This document shows, piece by piece, positions 22,593-29,682 of a stretch of 50,334 bases of DNA (position 1 is its first letter; each line of letters begins with the position of its first letter). Location of the stretch: positions 1-50,334 of the IMG/VR virus record IMGVR_UViG_3300025928_000012. One strand, written 5' to 3'. A program made the translations under genes and the position numbers. The notes under the pieces are model-generated. The model made no database searches and had not been told where the DNA came from. It saw only the letters and a program-made list of their open reading frames with translations. The stretch is from a virus.

Positions 22593-22885
22593 TACCGGAT
22601 CGCCTCCAGTTCGCGCTGAATACGTCCAGATTGCAAATCATCGGGCCGCCACACGTCCCACGAGATTCCAGCACTGCGAAGCATCAGTCCCCACTGCTGC
22701 TGCTCATTCGTGAGCCTTCCTGTCGCGGCTTTTAGCTCACGCAGCAGGAATCCGCGTGATCCGCACAGTGCCAGATCCGGCCAGCCCGGTATTGAGCGCC
22801 GCGAGGAATAGGCGTGATACCAGGCGACACCGAAGAGGCGGCACATGTCAATGACCGCTCCCTGCAGGTGCGCCTCTTCTTTCAC
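22592..22885 (-). CDS. VRR-NUC domain nuclease
   Basis: A 97-residue single-domain nuclease. The PD-(D/E)XK core reads SIPGWPDLALCGSRGFLLRE then LKAATGRLT: P36-D37, E50 and K52, followed by Q62-Q64. Small phage VRR-NUC proteins act as Holliday-junction resolvases or structure-specific nucleases in recombination and replication. The Lys/Glu-rich N-terminus and VAWYHAYSSRR are family-typical. Start and stop overlap its neighbours. Confidence 0.85.
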   Translation of the reverse strand: MKEEAHLQGAVIDMCRLFGVAWYHAYSSRRSIPGWPDLALCGSRGFLLRELKAATGRLTNEQQQWGLMLRSAGISWDVWRPDDLQSGRIQRELEAIR

Positions 22886-23472
22886 CCTTCGGCCGCCTGG
22901 CCGTAGTCCCCGTAGCGCTGCTGGAGGAATGCGCGCCGCTCTGCGGCCAGCTTCGCCCTGACCGTTATTTGCAGGGCCTTCCGCTTCGCCTCAGGCATCC
23001 GCTTAAGGGCATCGACTGCCTGCTCGCGCGTGAGGTCCAGGTTGCCGTCGACTGCTGCCGTGAGGATCTCGTGGTCTTCCTCGCGGCCTTCAAAGGACTT
23101 CACGAGCCGCCAGGAACTGGCGAGATTGGCGCTCACGTACTCCTCGTAGTCCGCCAGGGTGGCCGAATAGCTCGGGTCATCCTGGCTGATCGGGGGAACG
23201 TAGCCGTCGAGCGTGGGCCGCTCCATGCCGATCTTGGCAAGCGTCCGGGCAATCTCGGCCGCCTCCGTCTTGTTGCGCCTGGCGACGTACCGCTTGACAC
23301 CCTTGTCGATCTCGTTGTCGGCCCAGTCGTCGGCCAGCTTGTCCAGCAGTTCGGGATACGCCGGCACAGCGGCGCGCAGGTCCGCTACGGCGTCGTGCCG
23401 GTCAAGCTGCTGCTCGGCGACCTTCTTGGCGAGGTCGTCCCGGATGCCGAGCAGTTCACGGGGAGTGCTCAT
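22882..23472 (-). CDS. Hypothetical helical protein, 196 aa
   Basis: All-alpha and charged; contains KGVKRYVARRNKTEAAEIAR and LDLTREQAVDALKRMPEAKR. The middle (DYEEYVSANLASSWRLVKSF) looks like a protein-interaction helix. Position between an HTH gene and the VRR-NUC gene suggests DNA metabolism. No family recognised. Confidence 0.55.
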   Translation of the reverse strand: MSTPRELLGIRDDLAKKVAEQQLDRHDAVADLRAAVPAYPELLDKLADDWADNEIDKGVKRYVARRNKTEAAEIARTLAKIGMERPTLDGYVPPISQDDPSYSATLADYEEYVSANLASSWRLVKSFEGREEDHEILTAAVDGNLDLTREQAVDALKRMPEAKRKALQITVRAKLAAERRAFLQQRYGDYGQAAEG

Positions 23473-23771
23473 GCACGTTTCCTCCTGTCACTGAGAGAGA
23501 TGATGTTGGGGTCCGCCGTGTCCAAAGTTGGTGTCCATTCGTCGCCCCCGTGGGGCGGCCTTTGGACAGGGGTTTTGGACACCAGCGAAGTCACGTTGGC
23601 GTGCTCGCGATCCCATCGATTGAGATCGTTGAGGATTGTCTGGGGGCTCTTGACGCTGAGCCGCTCGGCTATCTGCCGCAGCGACAGCCCTTGGGCGCGC
23701 AACTCGACGGCGCGGGCCATGCGCCTGTCCGGGTTCACGCGGCCGGGCTTGCGCTTGTACTGCCTAACCAC
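23469..23771 (-). CDS. HTH protein, homeodomain-like
   Basis: A 100-residue protein (GTG start). Basic N-terminus, then a clear HTH: ARAVELRAQGLSLRQIAERL followed by SVKSPQTILNDLNRW, of the HTH_23/resolvase C-terminal type. The tail is polar. Likely a sequence-specific DNA-binding protein of the early operon, possibly for replication or transcription. Confidence 0.7.
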   Translation of the reverse strand: MVRQYKRKPGRVNPDRRMARAVELRAQGLSLRQIAERLSVKSPQTILNDLNRWDREHANVTSLVSKTPVQRPPHGGDEWTPTLDTADPNIISLSDRRKRA

Positions 23772-23952
23772 GTCCCGCCGCCTCGCTCTCGCACAGCCAG
23801 CACGGGACGAACCCGCGCCAGGTCACCTGATGCTTCGCGCAGCCCTGCGGCGGACCGCCGCCGTATGACCGTCTCGACGGGTCGCGCTGGCCGAACACCA
23901 GCGGGTCGCAGCGGTGCGGCGGCAGTTGCTCGGATTTGAGGTACAGGGTCAC
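23764..23952 (-). CDS. Cys-rich small protein, 62 aa
   Basis: Of two overlapping frames this one is chosen because its start overlaps the preceding stop and it carries Cys/His pairs (HRC, GCAKHQVTW, PCWLC). GTG start MTLYLKSEQLPPHRC. Probably zinc-binding. Function unknown. Confidence 0.55.
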   Translation of the reverse strand: MTLYLKSEQLPPHRCDPLVFGQRDPSRRSYGGGPPQGCAKHQVTWRGFVPCWLCESEAAGRG

Positions 23953-24176
23953 GGGACGTCACCCGCCGCCTCGGCCTGGCGCTCGGCCTCGGCGTACGCC
24001 TTGATGAACCGGTCGCGCCGCTCCGGGGTGTCGAGGATCGCGGGCGAGCCGCTGACGCCGATGAGCACCGCGTGCCTGAGCACGCCGACCTTGATCCAGT
24101 CGCCCGCCAGGTCCGTGATGACGTCGATAATCACGGTGTCGCGGATCGCCTCCAGCAGCTCCCCGGGGTCACTCAC
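23949..24176 (-). CDS. Hypothetical protein, 75 aa
   Basis: Mixed alpha/beta: LEAIRDTVIIDVITDLAGDW, VGVLRHAVLIGVSG, then a charged helix ERRDRFIKAYAEAERQAEAA. It lies directly after the RecT-like gene with a short overlap. No family recognised. Confidence 0.5.
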   Translation of the reverse strand: MSDPGELLEAIRDTVIIDVITDLAGDWIKVGVLRHAVLIGVSGSPAILDTPERRDRFIKAYAEAERQAEAAGDVP

Positions 24177-25350
24177 CGGGCACCGCCTCTCCGGTGTCCA
24201 GCAGCCGCCGCAGCACCTTCGCGTCCTCCAGCGGCTTGAGCCGCCAGAGGATGTCCTTCGCTTCCGGCTGGGTCAGCTCGGCGGGCGAGGCGATAGCCGC
24301 GATCTTCGCGAGCCTGGCCAGGTCGGCGAGCCACTGCTCCCAGTCCTGCTCGCTGTCGTCGTAGCCGAGCCGCTGCCGCTCCTTGTCGAGCTGCGTCTTC
24401 TGGCCGCTGGTCAGCTTCGCCGGAGGCGGCGGGGGCGGTGCGGGGGCCTCGCCCGCGCCCGCCGTGTGGGGGGGCTTAGGCGGTTCGGCCGACGGGGGTG
24501 CGGCCTGCGCGGGCGAGGCGTCTGTGGTGGCGAGGTCGCCAGCGGTGATGCGGTCCGGCGCGGCGCCGAACTCGTCGTCCCGCGTCGATTCGCCACGCTG
24601 CAGCGAGCGGTAGATGACGGTGAGCTGCGCCAGGTCGGCGGCCGACCACTTGTCCTGCGGCGCGCCGACCTTCTGCACCAGGTGCTCGGTGCGGATGCCC
24701 ATCTCGGCGAACCGCTTCACGGCCGCCGCGGCGCGCTCGGCGAGCGTCTCGCCATCAGCCTTGTCGGTGGCCAGCGTGGCGTAGCAAGCGCTCTTGGCGT
24801 CCTCCACGTACCAGCCGGGCAGGACGGCAAAGATCATCTCCCGCTGGCGGCGCGAGCCCATGTTGGCGTTGTTCTCGTAGATGTCCCGGACGTCGGCGAG
24901 GGCCTTGCGGCCGTTCGTCGTGTCGCGGACGTGCGGCACGATGAACGTGGTCGATGCCCGCGCGTTGGTCTGCACATCCCAGGCGAACGCCATCATCTCC
25001 GACTCGCCCGCGCCGTCGTCGCGGCGCAGCTCGGCGATGCCGTACTGGATGTTGCCCCAGCAGCGGGCGAGTTCCTTGGCCAGCACGATCGACTCGCCGC
25101 TGATCTGGCTGCCGCCGCGCTTGTACCGGTAGAACGCCCGGTCGGCCAGCGACTTCTGGGCGCATGAGCGCTGCATGTCGCGGATGGCGCGGTCGACGTC
25201 GCGGGGCATCTGCTGGGCGACGATGACCTGCGCCTGCACTTCGGCGATGGCGCGGGACTGCTCGACGGCGGTCGCCTGGCCGATGCGGGCAGGGGCGCCG
25301 TTGGCGCGGAGCCGGTCCAGGGCGCGGGGGGTGTCAGTATCCGTAGACAA
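24169..25350 (-). CDS. RecT-like single-strand annealing protein
   Basis: A 393-residue protein with a probable TTG start. The conserved part is residues 40 to about 230 (MPRDVDRAIRDMQRSCAQKS, AFYRYKRGGSQISGES, LAKELARCWGNIQYG, MMAFAWDVQTNARASTTF). A Pro/Ala-rich linker at about 285-320 leads to a helical C-terminus. Such proteins sit beside RecB/RecE-like nucleases in actinophages and are taken to be annealing recombinases; the direct neighbour here is that nuclease. The assignment rests on pattern and partner, not on a classic RecT motif. Confidence 0.6.
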   Translation of the reverse strand: MSTDTDTPRALDRLRANGAPARIGQATAVEQSRAIAEVQAQVIVAQQMPRDVDRAIRDMQRSCAQKSLADRAFYRYKRGGSQISGESIVLAKELARCWGNIQYGIAELRRDDGAGESEMMAFAWDVQTNARASTTFIVPHVRDTTNGRKALADVRDIYENNANMGSRRQREMIFAVLPGWYVEDAKSACYATLATDKADGETLAERAAAAVKRFAEMGIRTEHLVQKVGAPQDKWSAADLAQLTVIYRSLQRGESTRDDEFGAAPDRITAGDLATTDASPAQAAPPSAEPPKPPHTAGAGEAPAPPPPPPAKLTSGQKTQLDKERQRLGYDDSEQDWEQWLADLARLAKIAAIASPAELTQPEAKDILWRLKPLEDAKVLRRLLDTGEAVPGE

Positions 25351-26194
25351 GATCGATCTCGCTCTCTATCGCTCGCTCCTGCCACCGGGGCAGTGCGATT
25401 TCGCGGATGTCGTCCCCGTAGCCGGGCCACGTGCCTGATGCGGTGCAATCGCGGTAGATCTCGGCGGCGAGCCTGCAGCGCTGGCGCCCTAGCTCGACGT
25501 CGCGGTCGCGCAGGCGCACGACGTTGACGAGGTAGGGCTGCTGGGTCTGGACGAAGACGAAGAAGAAGTCGGGGTACGCGCCGGTGATCTGCTCGACGCC
25601 TTCCCTGTAGAAGGGGTCCTGCATGTAGTAGCCGTACTTGGCGACCGCCCTGGCGATCTCGTCGTCCGCTGCCGACTGGCAGCTCTTGAGGTCGACGATG
25701 GCGGGGCCGTGCCTGATCCACCGCAGGTAGTCGAGGCGCCCGTATTTCCAGATACCGAACTCGGGGCAGCGCCAGAACATCGCCTGCTCGGCGTCGCCGC
25801 CGTCGAAGAGCGCGCCAGCGAGCGGGTGGGACTTGACGGCGGCGTGGATCTCACTGGCCTTGTCCATGTCCTCGGCGAGCACCGGGAGTGCGCCGTTCGC
25901 TATCGCCTTGTCGCGCTGATCCTGTGCCTTCTGCGACCGCCAGTCCCTCGCGTCGATGACCTCGAGGGGCTGGCCGGTGCCGAGGACCAGGGTGTGGATG
26001 ACGGTTCCGAGTTCCATGGACTTGGTCCGCGGCTTGGGGTGGTCGCGCTCGTAGGCGTAGATGGCCGGGCAGGACGGCGGCAGTAGCTTCTTCGCGCCGG
26101 AGACGGACAGGCCGCCGCCGGGCACGAAGTCGCCGAGCCGTACGCCGTCGGGAATCGGATGGAAACCCGGCTCGGTGACCTCGTACTCAGCCAC
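25334..26194 (-). CDS. RecE/RecB-like PD-(D/E)XK exonuclease
   Basis: A 286-residue protein; the GTG six bases after GGAGG is chosen over a longer shadow frame. Motifs of the RecE C-terminal/DUF3799 family: LSVSGAKKLL, SMELGTVIHTLVLG (H67), WKYGRLDYLRW (D155), AIVDLKSCQS (D168, K170) and a later YYMQDPFYREG helix. It should degrade one strand at DNA ends so that the RecT-like partner can anneal, serving recombination or replication. Confidence 0.85.
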   Translation of the reverse strand: MAEYEVTEPGFHPIPDGVRLGDFVPGGGLSVSGAKKLLPPSCPAIYAYERDHPKPRTKSMELGTVIHTLVLGTGQPLEVIDARDWRSQKAQDQRDKAIANGALPVLAEDMDKASEIHAAVKSHPLAGALFDGGDAEQAMFWRCPEFGIWKYGRLDYLRWIRHGPAIVDLKSCQSAADDEIARAVAKYGYYMQDPFYREGVEQITGAYPDFFFVFVQTQQPYLVNVVRLRDRDVELGRQRCRLAAEIYRDCTASGTWPGYGDDIREIALPRWQERAIESEIDLVYGY

Positions 26195-26552
26195 GGCCAC
26201 CCTCCTTGTCGAGCAGTGCCCGCAGTTCGCGGCTGAAGTCCGCGTTGCTGACGCCGGTGTCGGCCGCGCCGCACAGCGGGTGGCTGCACCCGGCCTTGGA
26301 CGTGCACGTGCAGGTGCCGGGCTTGCCGTTGCACGGGTCGCAGACGTTCGCGATGGCCTGGTCAATGTCCCGTCCCGCGCGACGCAGCCAGTCGCGTACG
26401 CCGAGGGCGGCCCGCCAGGCGATGATGACCGCGAGCGCGACGGCTGTGATGACCGCGACGATGATCATGGCGGCCAGCCCGGCGATGCCCAGGGCGAGAA
26501 GGGCGGCCCAGGCGGCTGCGGTGACGGCCCAGCCGATGTCGTCGGCGATCAC
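26187..26552 (-). CDS. Membrane protein with Cys-rich tail, 121 aa
   Basis: GTG start after AGGAGG. Two adjacent hydrophobic stretches (about 5-48: AAAWAALLALGIAGLAAMII, VAVITAVALAVIIAW) are followed by an amphipathic part and a Cys-rich segment (CDPCNGKPGTCTCT, GCSHPLCG). The tail likely binds zinc in the cytoplasm. It precedes the RecE-like gene with an overlap. Function unknown. Confidence 0.55.
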   Translation of the reverse strand: MIADDIGWAVTAAAWAALLALGIAGLAAMIIVAVITAVALAVIIAWRAALGVRDWLRRAGRDIDQAIANVCDPCNGKPGTCTCTSKAGCSHPLCGAADTGVSNADFSRELRALLDKEGGRG

Positions 26553-26794
26553 GCTGCCCTCCTGAGCTGCCGTCGTATCCCGCGCCGCTCCATCGGGGAC
26601 AGGCCGCCCCAGATGCCTTCCAGTTCTGAGTTCTCCAGCGCCCAGGCGAGGCATTCGGCCCGCACTTCGCAGCTACGGCAGACCCGTTTAGCCTCCTTAG
26701 TCGAGCCGCCCTTCTCTGGATAGAACAGCTCGGGGTCCGTCTCGGCGCAGAGTGCCCGGTCCGCCCAGTGCGCCGGGGGATCAGCGGCGCTCAT
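26549..26794 (-). CDS. WhiB-family transcription regulator
   Basis: An 81-residue WhiB-like protein. The four iron-sulfur ligands are C16, C39, C42 and C48 (C-x22-C-x2-C-x5-C) and the GIWGG turn is at 60-64, followed by a basic C-terminal RRGIRRQLRR for DNA contact. WhiB proteins bind the primary sigma factor region 4; phage versions can alter host transcription. Its ATG overlaps the previous stop (ATGA), after a good GGAGG. Confidence 0.95.
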   Translation of the reverse strand: MSAADPPAHWADRALCAETDPELFYPEKGGSTKEAKRVCRSCEVRAECLAWALENSELEGIWGGLSPMERRGIRRQLRRAA

Positions 26795-27075
26795 GACACT
26801 GCCTCCTGCGGCGCCGTCTCGCGCGGCGGTCCGTCCAGCCTGCGGCGCAGGTACGGCATGACGGCGAGGTCGGGCAGCCCGGCGGATCCCGGCCGCCGCC
26901 TGTGCTCGCCGGGCAGCGCGCCGCCGTGCGGGTAGCGGGCCGCCCCCACCCCTACCGGGGGCGGCCCGTCCGTGCGCGCGTCGCCCGCAGCTGGGCGTGC
27001 ACGGAGCTTGCCGGCGTGCGTGCCGGGGTGAGCGGCGAACAGCCCGAGGACGGGGAACCTGGCCAGGACGCTCAT
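26791..27075 (-). CDS. Hypothetical Pro/Arg-rich protein, 94 aa
   Basis: Starts MSVLARFPVLGLFAAHPGTH, then low-complexity Gly/Pro/Arg and ends LAVMPYLRRRLDGPPRE. It overlaps both neighbours by four bases, which supports a real start and stop, but the composition is poor in fold signals. Could be largely disordered. Confidence 0.4.
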   Translation of the reverse strand: MSVLARFPVLGLFAAHPGTHAGKLRARPAAGDARTDGPPPVGVGAARYPHGGALPGEHRRRPGSAGLPDLAVMPYLRRRLDGPPRETAPQEAVS

Positions 27076-27647
27076 GACGCACCTGCAGGGAGGATGTCGG
27101 GGTGGCCCTGCGGGATGACGCTGCTGCGATCGTTCAGGGGCCGGCCGCCGCGCCCGTGCGCCTCGTGGTCACCGTCGTGTCCCGCGTCGAGCGTGCAGGT
27201 CCACACGCCCCCGGCCGGCCCCAGGTTCGGCCACTGCACGCCGCAGTGCGGCAGCCCGCTCTCGGGATGCCGGAACCTCCGCACCGGTATCCCGGCCTTC
27301 TCCGCCGCGTCCGCGCAGTGGGTGGCGCCCTTAGAGCCGTTGCGAATGAACGCGAGGCACACGTCGGCGCCGAGCGCGACCATCTCGGCGTTACGCCGGA
27401 AACCGGCGGACTTGCCGAACTGCTGCCAGTCGGCCGGGTGGGGTTCTACCTCGAACCCCTGATCGCAGACCAGCCGGTCGGCAAGGGCGTCCGCACCAGA
27501 CGGGCATGCCCCGTGGACGACGATGACGCGGCGGCCATCCCGGTGACCCTCGCTGATCGCCAGGCCGAGCTGATAGGCGAGCTTGTCGGTGTCCTCCCAG
27601 TCGCGGGAACCGGTCACGAGGATGCGGTAGTGCTCTGGCCCGCTCAT
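27072..27647 (-). CDS. SLOG-family protein (YspA/DUF2493-like)
   Basis: A 191-residue protein. The Rossmann-like SLOG core reads ILVTGSRDWEDTDKLAYQL, VIVVHGACPSGADALAD, GFRRNAEMVALGADVCLAF, GSKGATHCADAAEKAGIPV. A ~60-residue tail adds Cys/His residues (HCGVQW, CTLDAGHDGDHEAHG). SLOG domains bind nucleotides or nucleotide-sugar-like ligands; phage copies may sense or process nucleotide signals. The precise ligand is unknown. Confidence 0.85.
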   Translation of the reverse strand: MSGPEHYRILVTGSRDWEDTDKLAYQLGLAISEGHRDGRRVIVVHGACPSGADALADRLVCDQGFEVEPHPADWQQFGKSAGFRRNAEMVALGADVCLAFIRNGSKGATHCADAAEKAGIPVRRFRHPESGLPHCGVQWPNLGPAGGVWTCTLDAGHDGDHEAHGRGGRPLNDRSSVIPQGHPDILPAGAS

Positions 27648-27862
27648 GACCGCCTCCTGCGCTGCGGGATGCCGCCGGCGGCGCTGATGAGGTCGGCAAA
27701 CTGGGCGGACGGGAACCGCCAGGCCCGGCCGCCGGGGGTGTGCGAGCCGGTGATCTTCCCGGCCCTCGCCCAGATGCCGACCTGTCTCGCGGTAACGCCG
27801 TACAGGCCGGCCACTTCGGCTGTGGTGAGGTACTCGGGGATCCCGGGGGCCATGGCGCTCAT
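27644..27862 (-). CDS. MerR/excisionase-like HTH protein, 72 aa
   Basis: Core IPEYLTTAEVAGLYGVTARQ then VGIWARAGKITGSHTPGGR and AWRFPSAQFADLI is a helix-turn-helix_17 winged unit, as in excisionases and small phage regulators. ATGA overlap with both neighbours. A second such gene lies nearer to the switch region, so this one may act in the early operon instead of on attP. Confidence 0.75.
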   Translation of the reverse strand: MSAMAPGIPEYLTTAEVAGLYGVTARQVGIWARAGKITGSHTPGGRAWRFPSAQFADLISAAGGIPQRRRRS

Positions 27863-28038
27863 GACTCTGGCCGCCTCTGCATGAGGCCGCACGCTTCGAG
27901 CAGCAGCCGCGCGTCGGCGGCGTCGCGGGCGCGGGCGCACACGGCGAGCCGTGCGGCCTGCCGCTGGTCCTCGGTGACCGTGACCGGGCCGAGCTCGTGG
28001 CCCGCGAAGGTCTGCACGTCATGCTTCACGTCGCTCAC
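27859..28038 (-). CDS. Hypothetical protein, 59 aa
   Basis: GTG start overlapping the upstream stop. Sequence DVQTFAGHELGPVTVTEDQR then a helical AARLAVCARARDAADARLLL. No family recognised. Confidence 0.5.
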   Translation of the reverse strand: MSDVKHDVQTFAGHELGPVTVTEDQRQAARLAVCARARDAADARLLLEACGLMQRRPES

Positions 28039-28235
28039 GGCGTCACCTGACCGGACAGCAGCAGGCGCTTCGCCTCGACCCAGACGCGGATGGCGGCGTC
28101 GCACTCTTCAGGGGTATGGGCGAAGAAGCTGACATGGCCCATCTCGACGACGGCAAACGGGTCTCTGCCGGACGTGTTGAGCCTGGCGGCGAACTTGCTG
28201 CCATCAGCCTCGTCGCTTGGTCCGTGTATCTGCAT
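28035..28235 (-). CDS. Hypothetical protein, 66 aa, first gene of early operon
   Basis: Starts MQIHGPSDEADGSKFAARL after AGGAG. Contains DPFAVVEMGHVSFFAHTPEE, a beta-hairpin-like core, and a helical end. It opens the chain of overlapping early genes, so its upstream region should hold the early promoter. Function unknown. Confidence 0.6.
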   Translation of the reverse strand: MQIHGPSDEADGSKFAARLNTSGRDPFAVVEMGHVSFFAHTPEECDAAIRVWVEAKRLLLSGQVTP

Positions 28236-28282
28236 GAGCGCTCCTGTAATCTGGTTGTGACCGGCGAAAGCTTTGAGCGCTC
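28236..28282. promoter_or_regulatory. Two GAGCGCTC palindromes upstream of early operon
   Basis: The eight-base palindrome GAGCGCTC occurs at 28236-28243 and 28275-28282, directly upstream of the first early gene. The spacing is 39 bases. It is a candidate operator pair; a matching promoter could not be fixed. Confidence 0.35.
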
Positions 28283-28291
28283 CCGCCGGGT

Positions 28292-28325
28292 GGCCTCCCT
28301 GCCGTACGCGAGCGGCGGGGAGGCC
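28292..28325. terminator. Strong hairpin terminator
   Basis: GGCCTCCCTGCCG (28292-28304) pairs with CGGCGGGGAGGCC (28313-28325), 13 bp with one G-U type mismatch and an eight-base loop, followed by GCTTTAT on the plus strand. It lies just after the stop of the excisionase-like gene and likely ends the short cro-xis transcript, separating it from the early operon. Confidence 0.7.
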
Positions 28326-28328
28326 GCT

Positions 28329-28532
28329 TTATGCGGCTGTGATGGTGGTGACGAGGCGGGTTTTCTCCCACGCCTCGACGTCGGCGAGCCGGTAGCGGAC
28401 GCGGCCGCCGACGTGCATGAACGGCGGCCCGTAGCGGGTGCGCCGCCAGCGCTTGATGGTCCCGACGGGCCTGCCGAGGCGTTCGGCGAGTTCCTCCGGG
28501 GTGAGATGGCGCACGGCCTTCGGCGCCGTCAT
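28329..28532 (-). CDS. Excisionase-like HTH protein
   Basis: A 67-residue protein of the helix-turn-helix_17 type: LTPEELAERLGRPVGTIKRW, RRTRYGPPFMHVGGRVRYRL, ADVEAWE. This is the standard form of actinophage and AICE excisionases. It is next to the Cro-like gene with an ATGA overlap and about 1.1 kb from the integrase. It probably directs the integrase to excise the prophage; a regulator role is also possible. Confidence 0.8.
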   Translation of the reverse strand: MTAPKAVRHLTPEELAERLGRPVGTIKRWRRTRYGPPFMHVGGRVRYRLADVEAWEKTRLVTTITAA

Positions 28533-28795
28533 GACGCGGCCCGGGCCTTGTATTCGGCGACCTCGGCGAGCTGGTCGAGCAGCCGCCGGTACTTGGCGGC
28601 GTTCTCGGGCGACGGGTTGTCGACGCCGTTCTCCCAGTGGTGTACCGCCGTCATGCTGACGCCGATCTCGGCGCCCATGAGGCGCAGCGTGGCGCCCGAT
28701 TCGCGGCGGATGCGCCTTCGTTCGGCGACCGGGGGGAGCTGCCCGGCGCGCAGCAGTTCCGCGAGGGGCGACGCGCCGGCATCCGTTTGTGTCAT
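28529..28795 (-). CDS. XRE-family HTH protein, Cro-like
   Basis: An 88-residue protein with a XRE HTH: RRRIRRESGATLRLMGAEIG then VSMTAVHHWENGVDNPSPEN and a C-terminal helix. It is transcribed away from the presumed repressor gene and starts a short operon with the excisionase, as Cro does. A strong promoter TTGACA-18-TAAAGT lies directly upstream and leaves almost no leader, so translation may be leaderless. Confidence 0.78.
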   Translation of the reverse strand: MTQTDAGASPLAELLRAGQLPPVAERRRIRRESGATLRLMGAEIGVSMTAVHHWENGVDNPSPENAAKYRRLLDQLAEVAEYKARAAS

Positions 28796-28853
28796 GCCGG
28801 GAACTTTACGGAGGCTCAGGGAACCTTGTCAAGTCGAATCGGCAATTCTCTGT
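28796..28853. promoter_or_regulatory. Divergent switch promoter region
   Basis: On the minus strand TTGACA (28827-28832) and TAAAGT (28803-28808) are 18 bases apart, pointing to the Cro-like gene. The plus-strand repressor gene has no Shine-Dalgarno sequence, so its mRNA may be leaderless too. GGGAACTT/GGGAACCTT occurs twice about 21 bases apart (near 28799 and 28820), overlapping the promoter: candidate operator half-sites. Confidence 0.6.
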
Positions 28854-29258
28854 ATGGACGGCAGGCAGCGCGCAGCCCGCGCGGTCGCCGCCCGCCGTGG
28901 CGAACTGCGCATGACGCAGAGCGAGCTGGGCGCTGCCGCGGGTGTGGACACGAAGACCATCGGCAACCTCGAAAGCCGGGGCCGCTGGCCCATCGCCCGC
29001 ACCAGGGCACTGATAGAGAAAGCGCTCGGCTGGCCGTCCGGCGAGATGGAGCGCATCGCGGCGGCCGGGGAAGAAAAGCAGCTGGTCATCCCCCCGGACC
29101 TGCTGGCCCTGATCCCGGACCTGCTGGCCCGGATCCAGCGCCGGCACGCACCGGATAAGCGGCAGGAGGCCGTCGACGCGCTTGCGGACATCCTGCTGCC
29201 GCCTACGGAATCAGGCGAAGGCGCCCAGGCCGATCGTCGTCCGCGGCGCGTTTCCTAG
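28854..29258 (+). CDS. XRE-family immunity repressor candidate
   Basis: A 134-residue protein starting MDGRQRAARAVAARRGELRM. The HTH is MTQSELGAAAGVDTKTIGNL followed by ESRGRWPIARTRALIEKALG. The C-terminal half is helical (IPPDLLALIPDLLARIQRRH) and may mediate dimerisation. There is no S24 peptidase domain, so induction would not be by RecA-driven self-cleavage. Divergent from the Cro-like gene and upstream of the integrase, the usual repressor place. Confidence 0.72.
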   Translation: MDGRQRAARAVAARRGELRMTQSELGAAAGVDTKTIGNLESRGRWPIARTRALIEKALGWPSGEMERIAAAGEEKQLVIPPDLLALIPDLLARIQRRHAPDKRQEAVDALADILLPPTESGEGAQADRRPRRVS

Positions 29259-29490
29259 CCTCGACCGCGGCGGTGACGATCAGTTCGAGTTCCCGGTTGC
29301 GGCGCAGGAGCGCGGCCCCGAGCACGATCCACGCGGTGCCGCTGACGGCGGTGACTGCGCCCGCTGCGGAGGAGAGCACGCCGGTCGCGCGGTCAGAGAA
29401 CCCGGCTGCGGTGAGCGCCCACAAGGCCGCTACGACGGCAATGTTCAGCGTGATGAGCGGAACGCGCATCCTGCGCGGGGCGAACGGCAT
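29203..29490 (-). CDS. Two-helix membrane protein beside the repressor
   Basis: A 95-residue protein; the ATG after GGGAGG is chosen. Two membrane helices (ITLNIAVVAALWALTAAGF and VSGTAWIVLGAALL) are followed by a charged tail. It overlaps the end of the repressor gene on the opposite strand by 56 bases. Its location in the lysogeny region suggests expression in the lysogen, e.g. superinfection exclusion; not proven. Confidence 0.6.
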   Translation of the reverse strand: MPFAPRRMRVPLITLNIAVVAALWALTAAGFSDRATGVLSSAAGAVTAVSGTAWIVLGAALLRRNRELELIVTAAVEARKRAADDDRPGRLRLIP

Positions 29491-29682
29491 GGGCCCTCCC
29501 TTGGACCAGTGTGCGGCCGGTGTTCGCAACCTCGCGGGACGTTGCGTGTTTCCCTTCCCGGGGTCTGGAGGACGGGGATATACAGGGACAATACGCTTTG
29601 TTACCGGATAGCTGCAACGTGACAGGTGAGTAAACTTTTAGGAAACAAATTTCAGCAAGTCCGAACCCCTCAGGAGCGGGAA

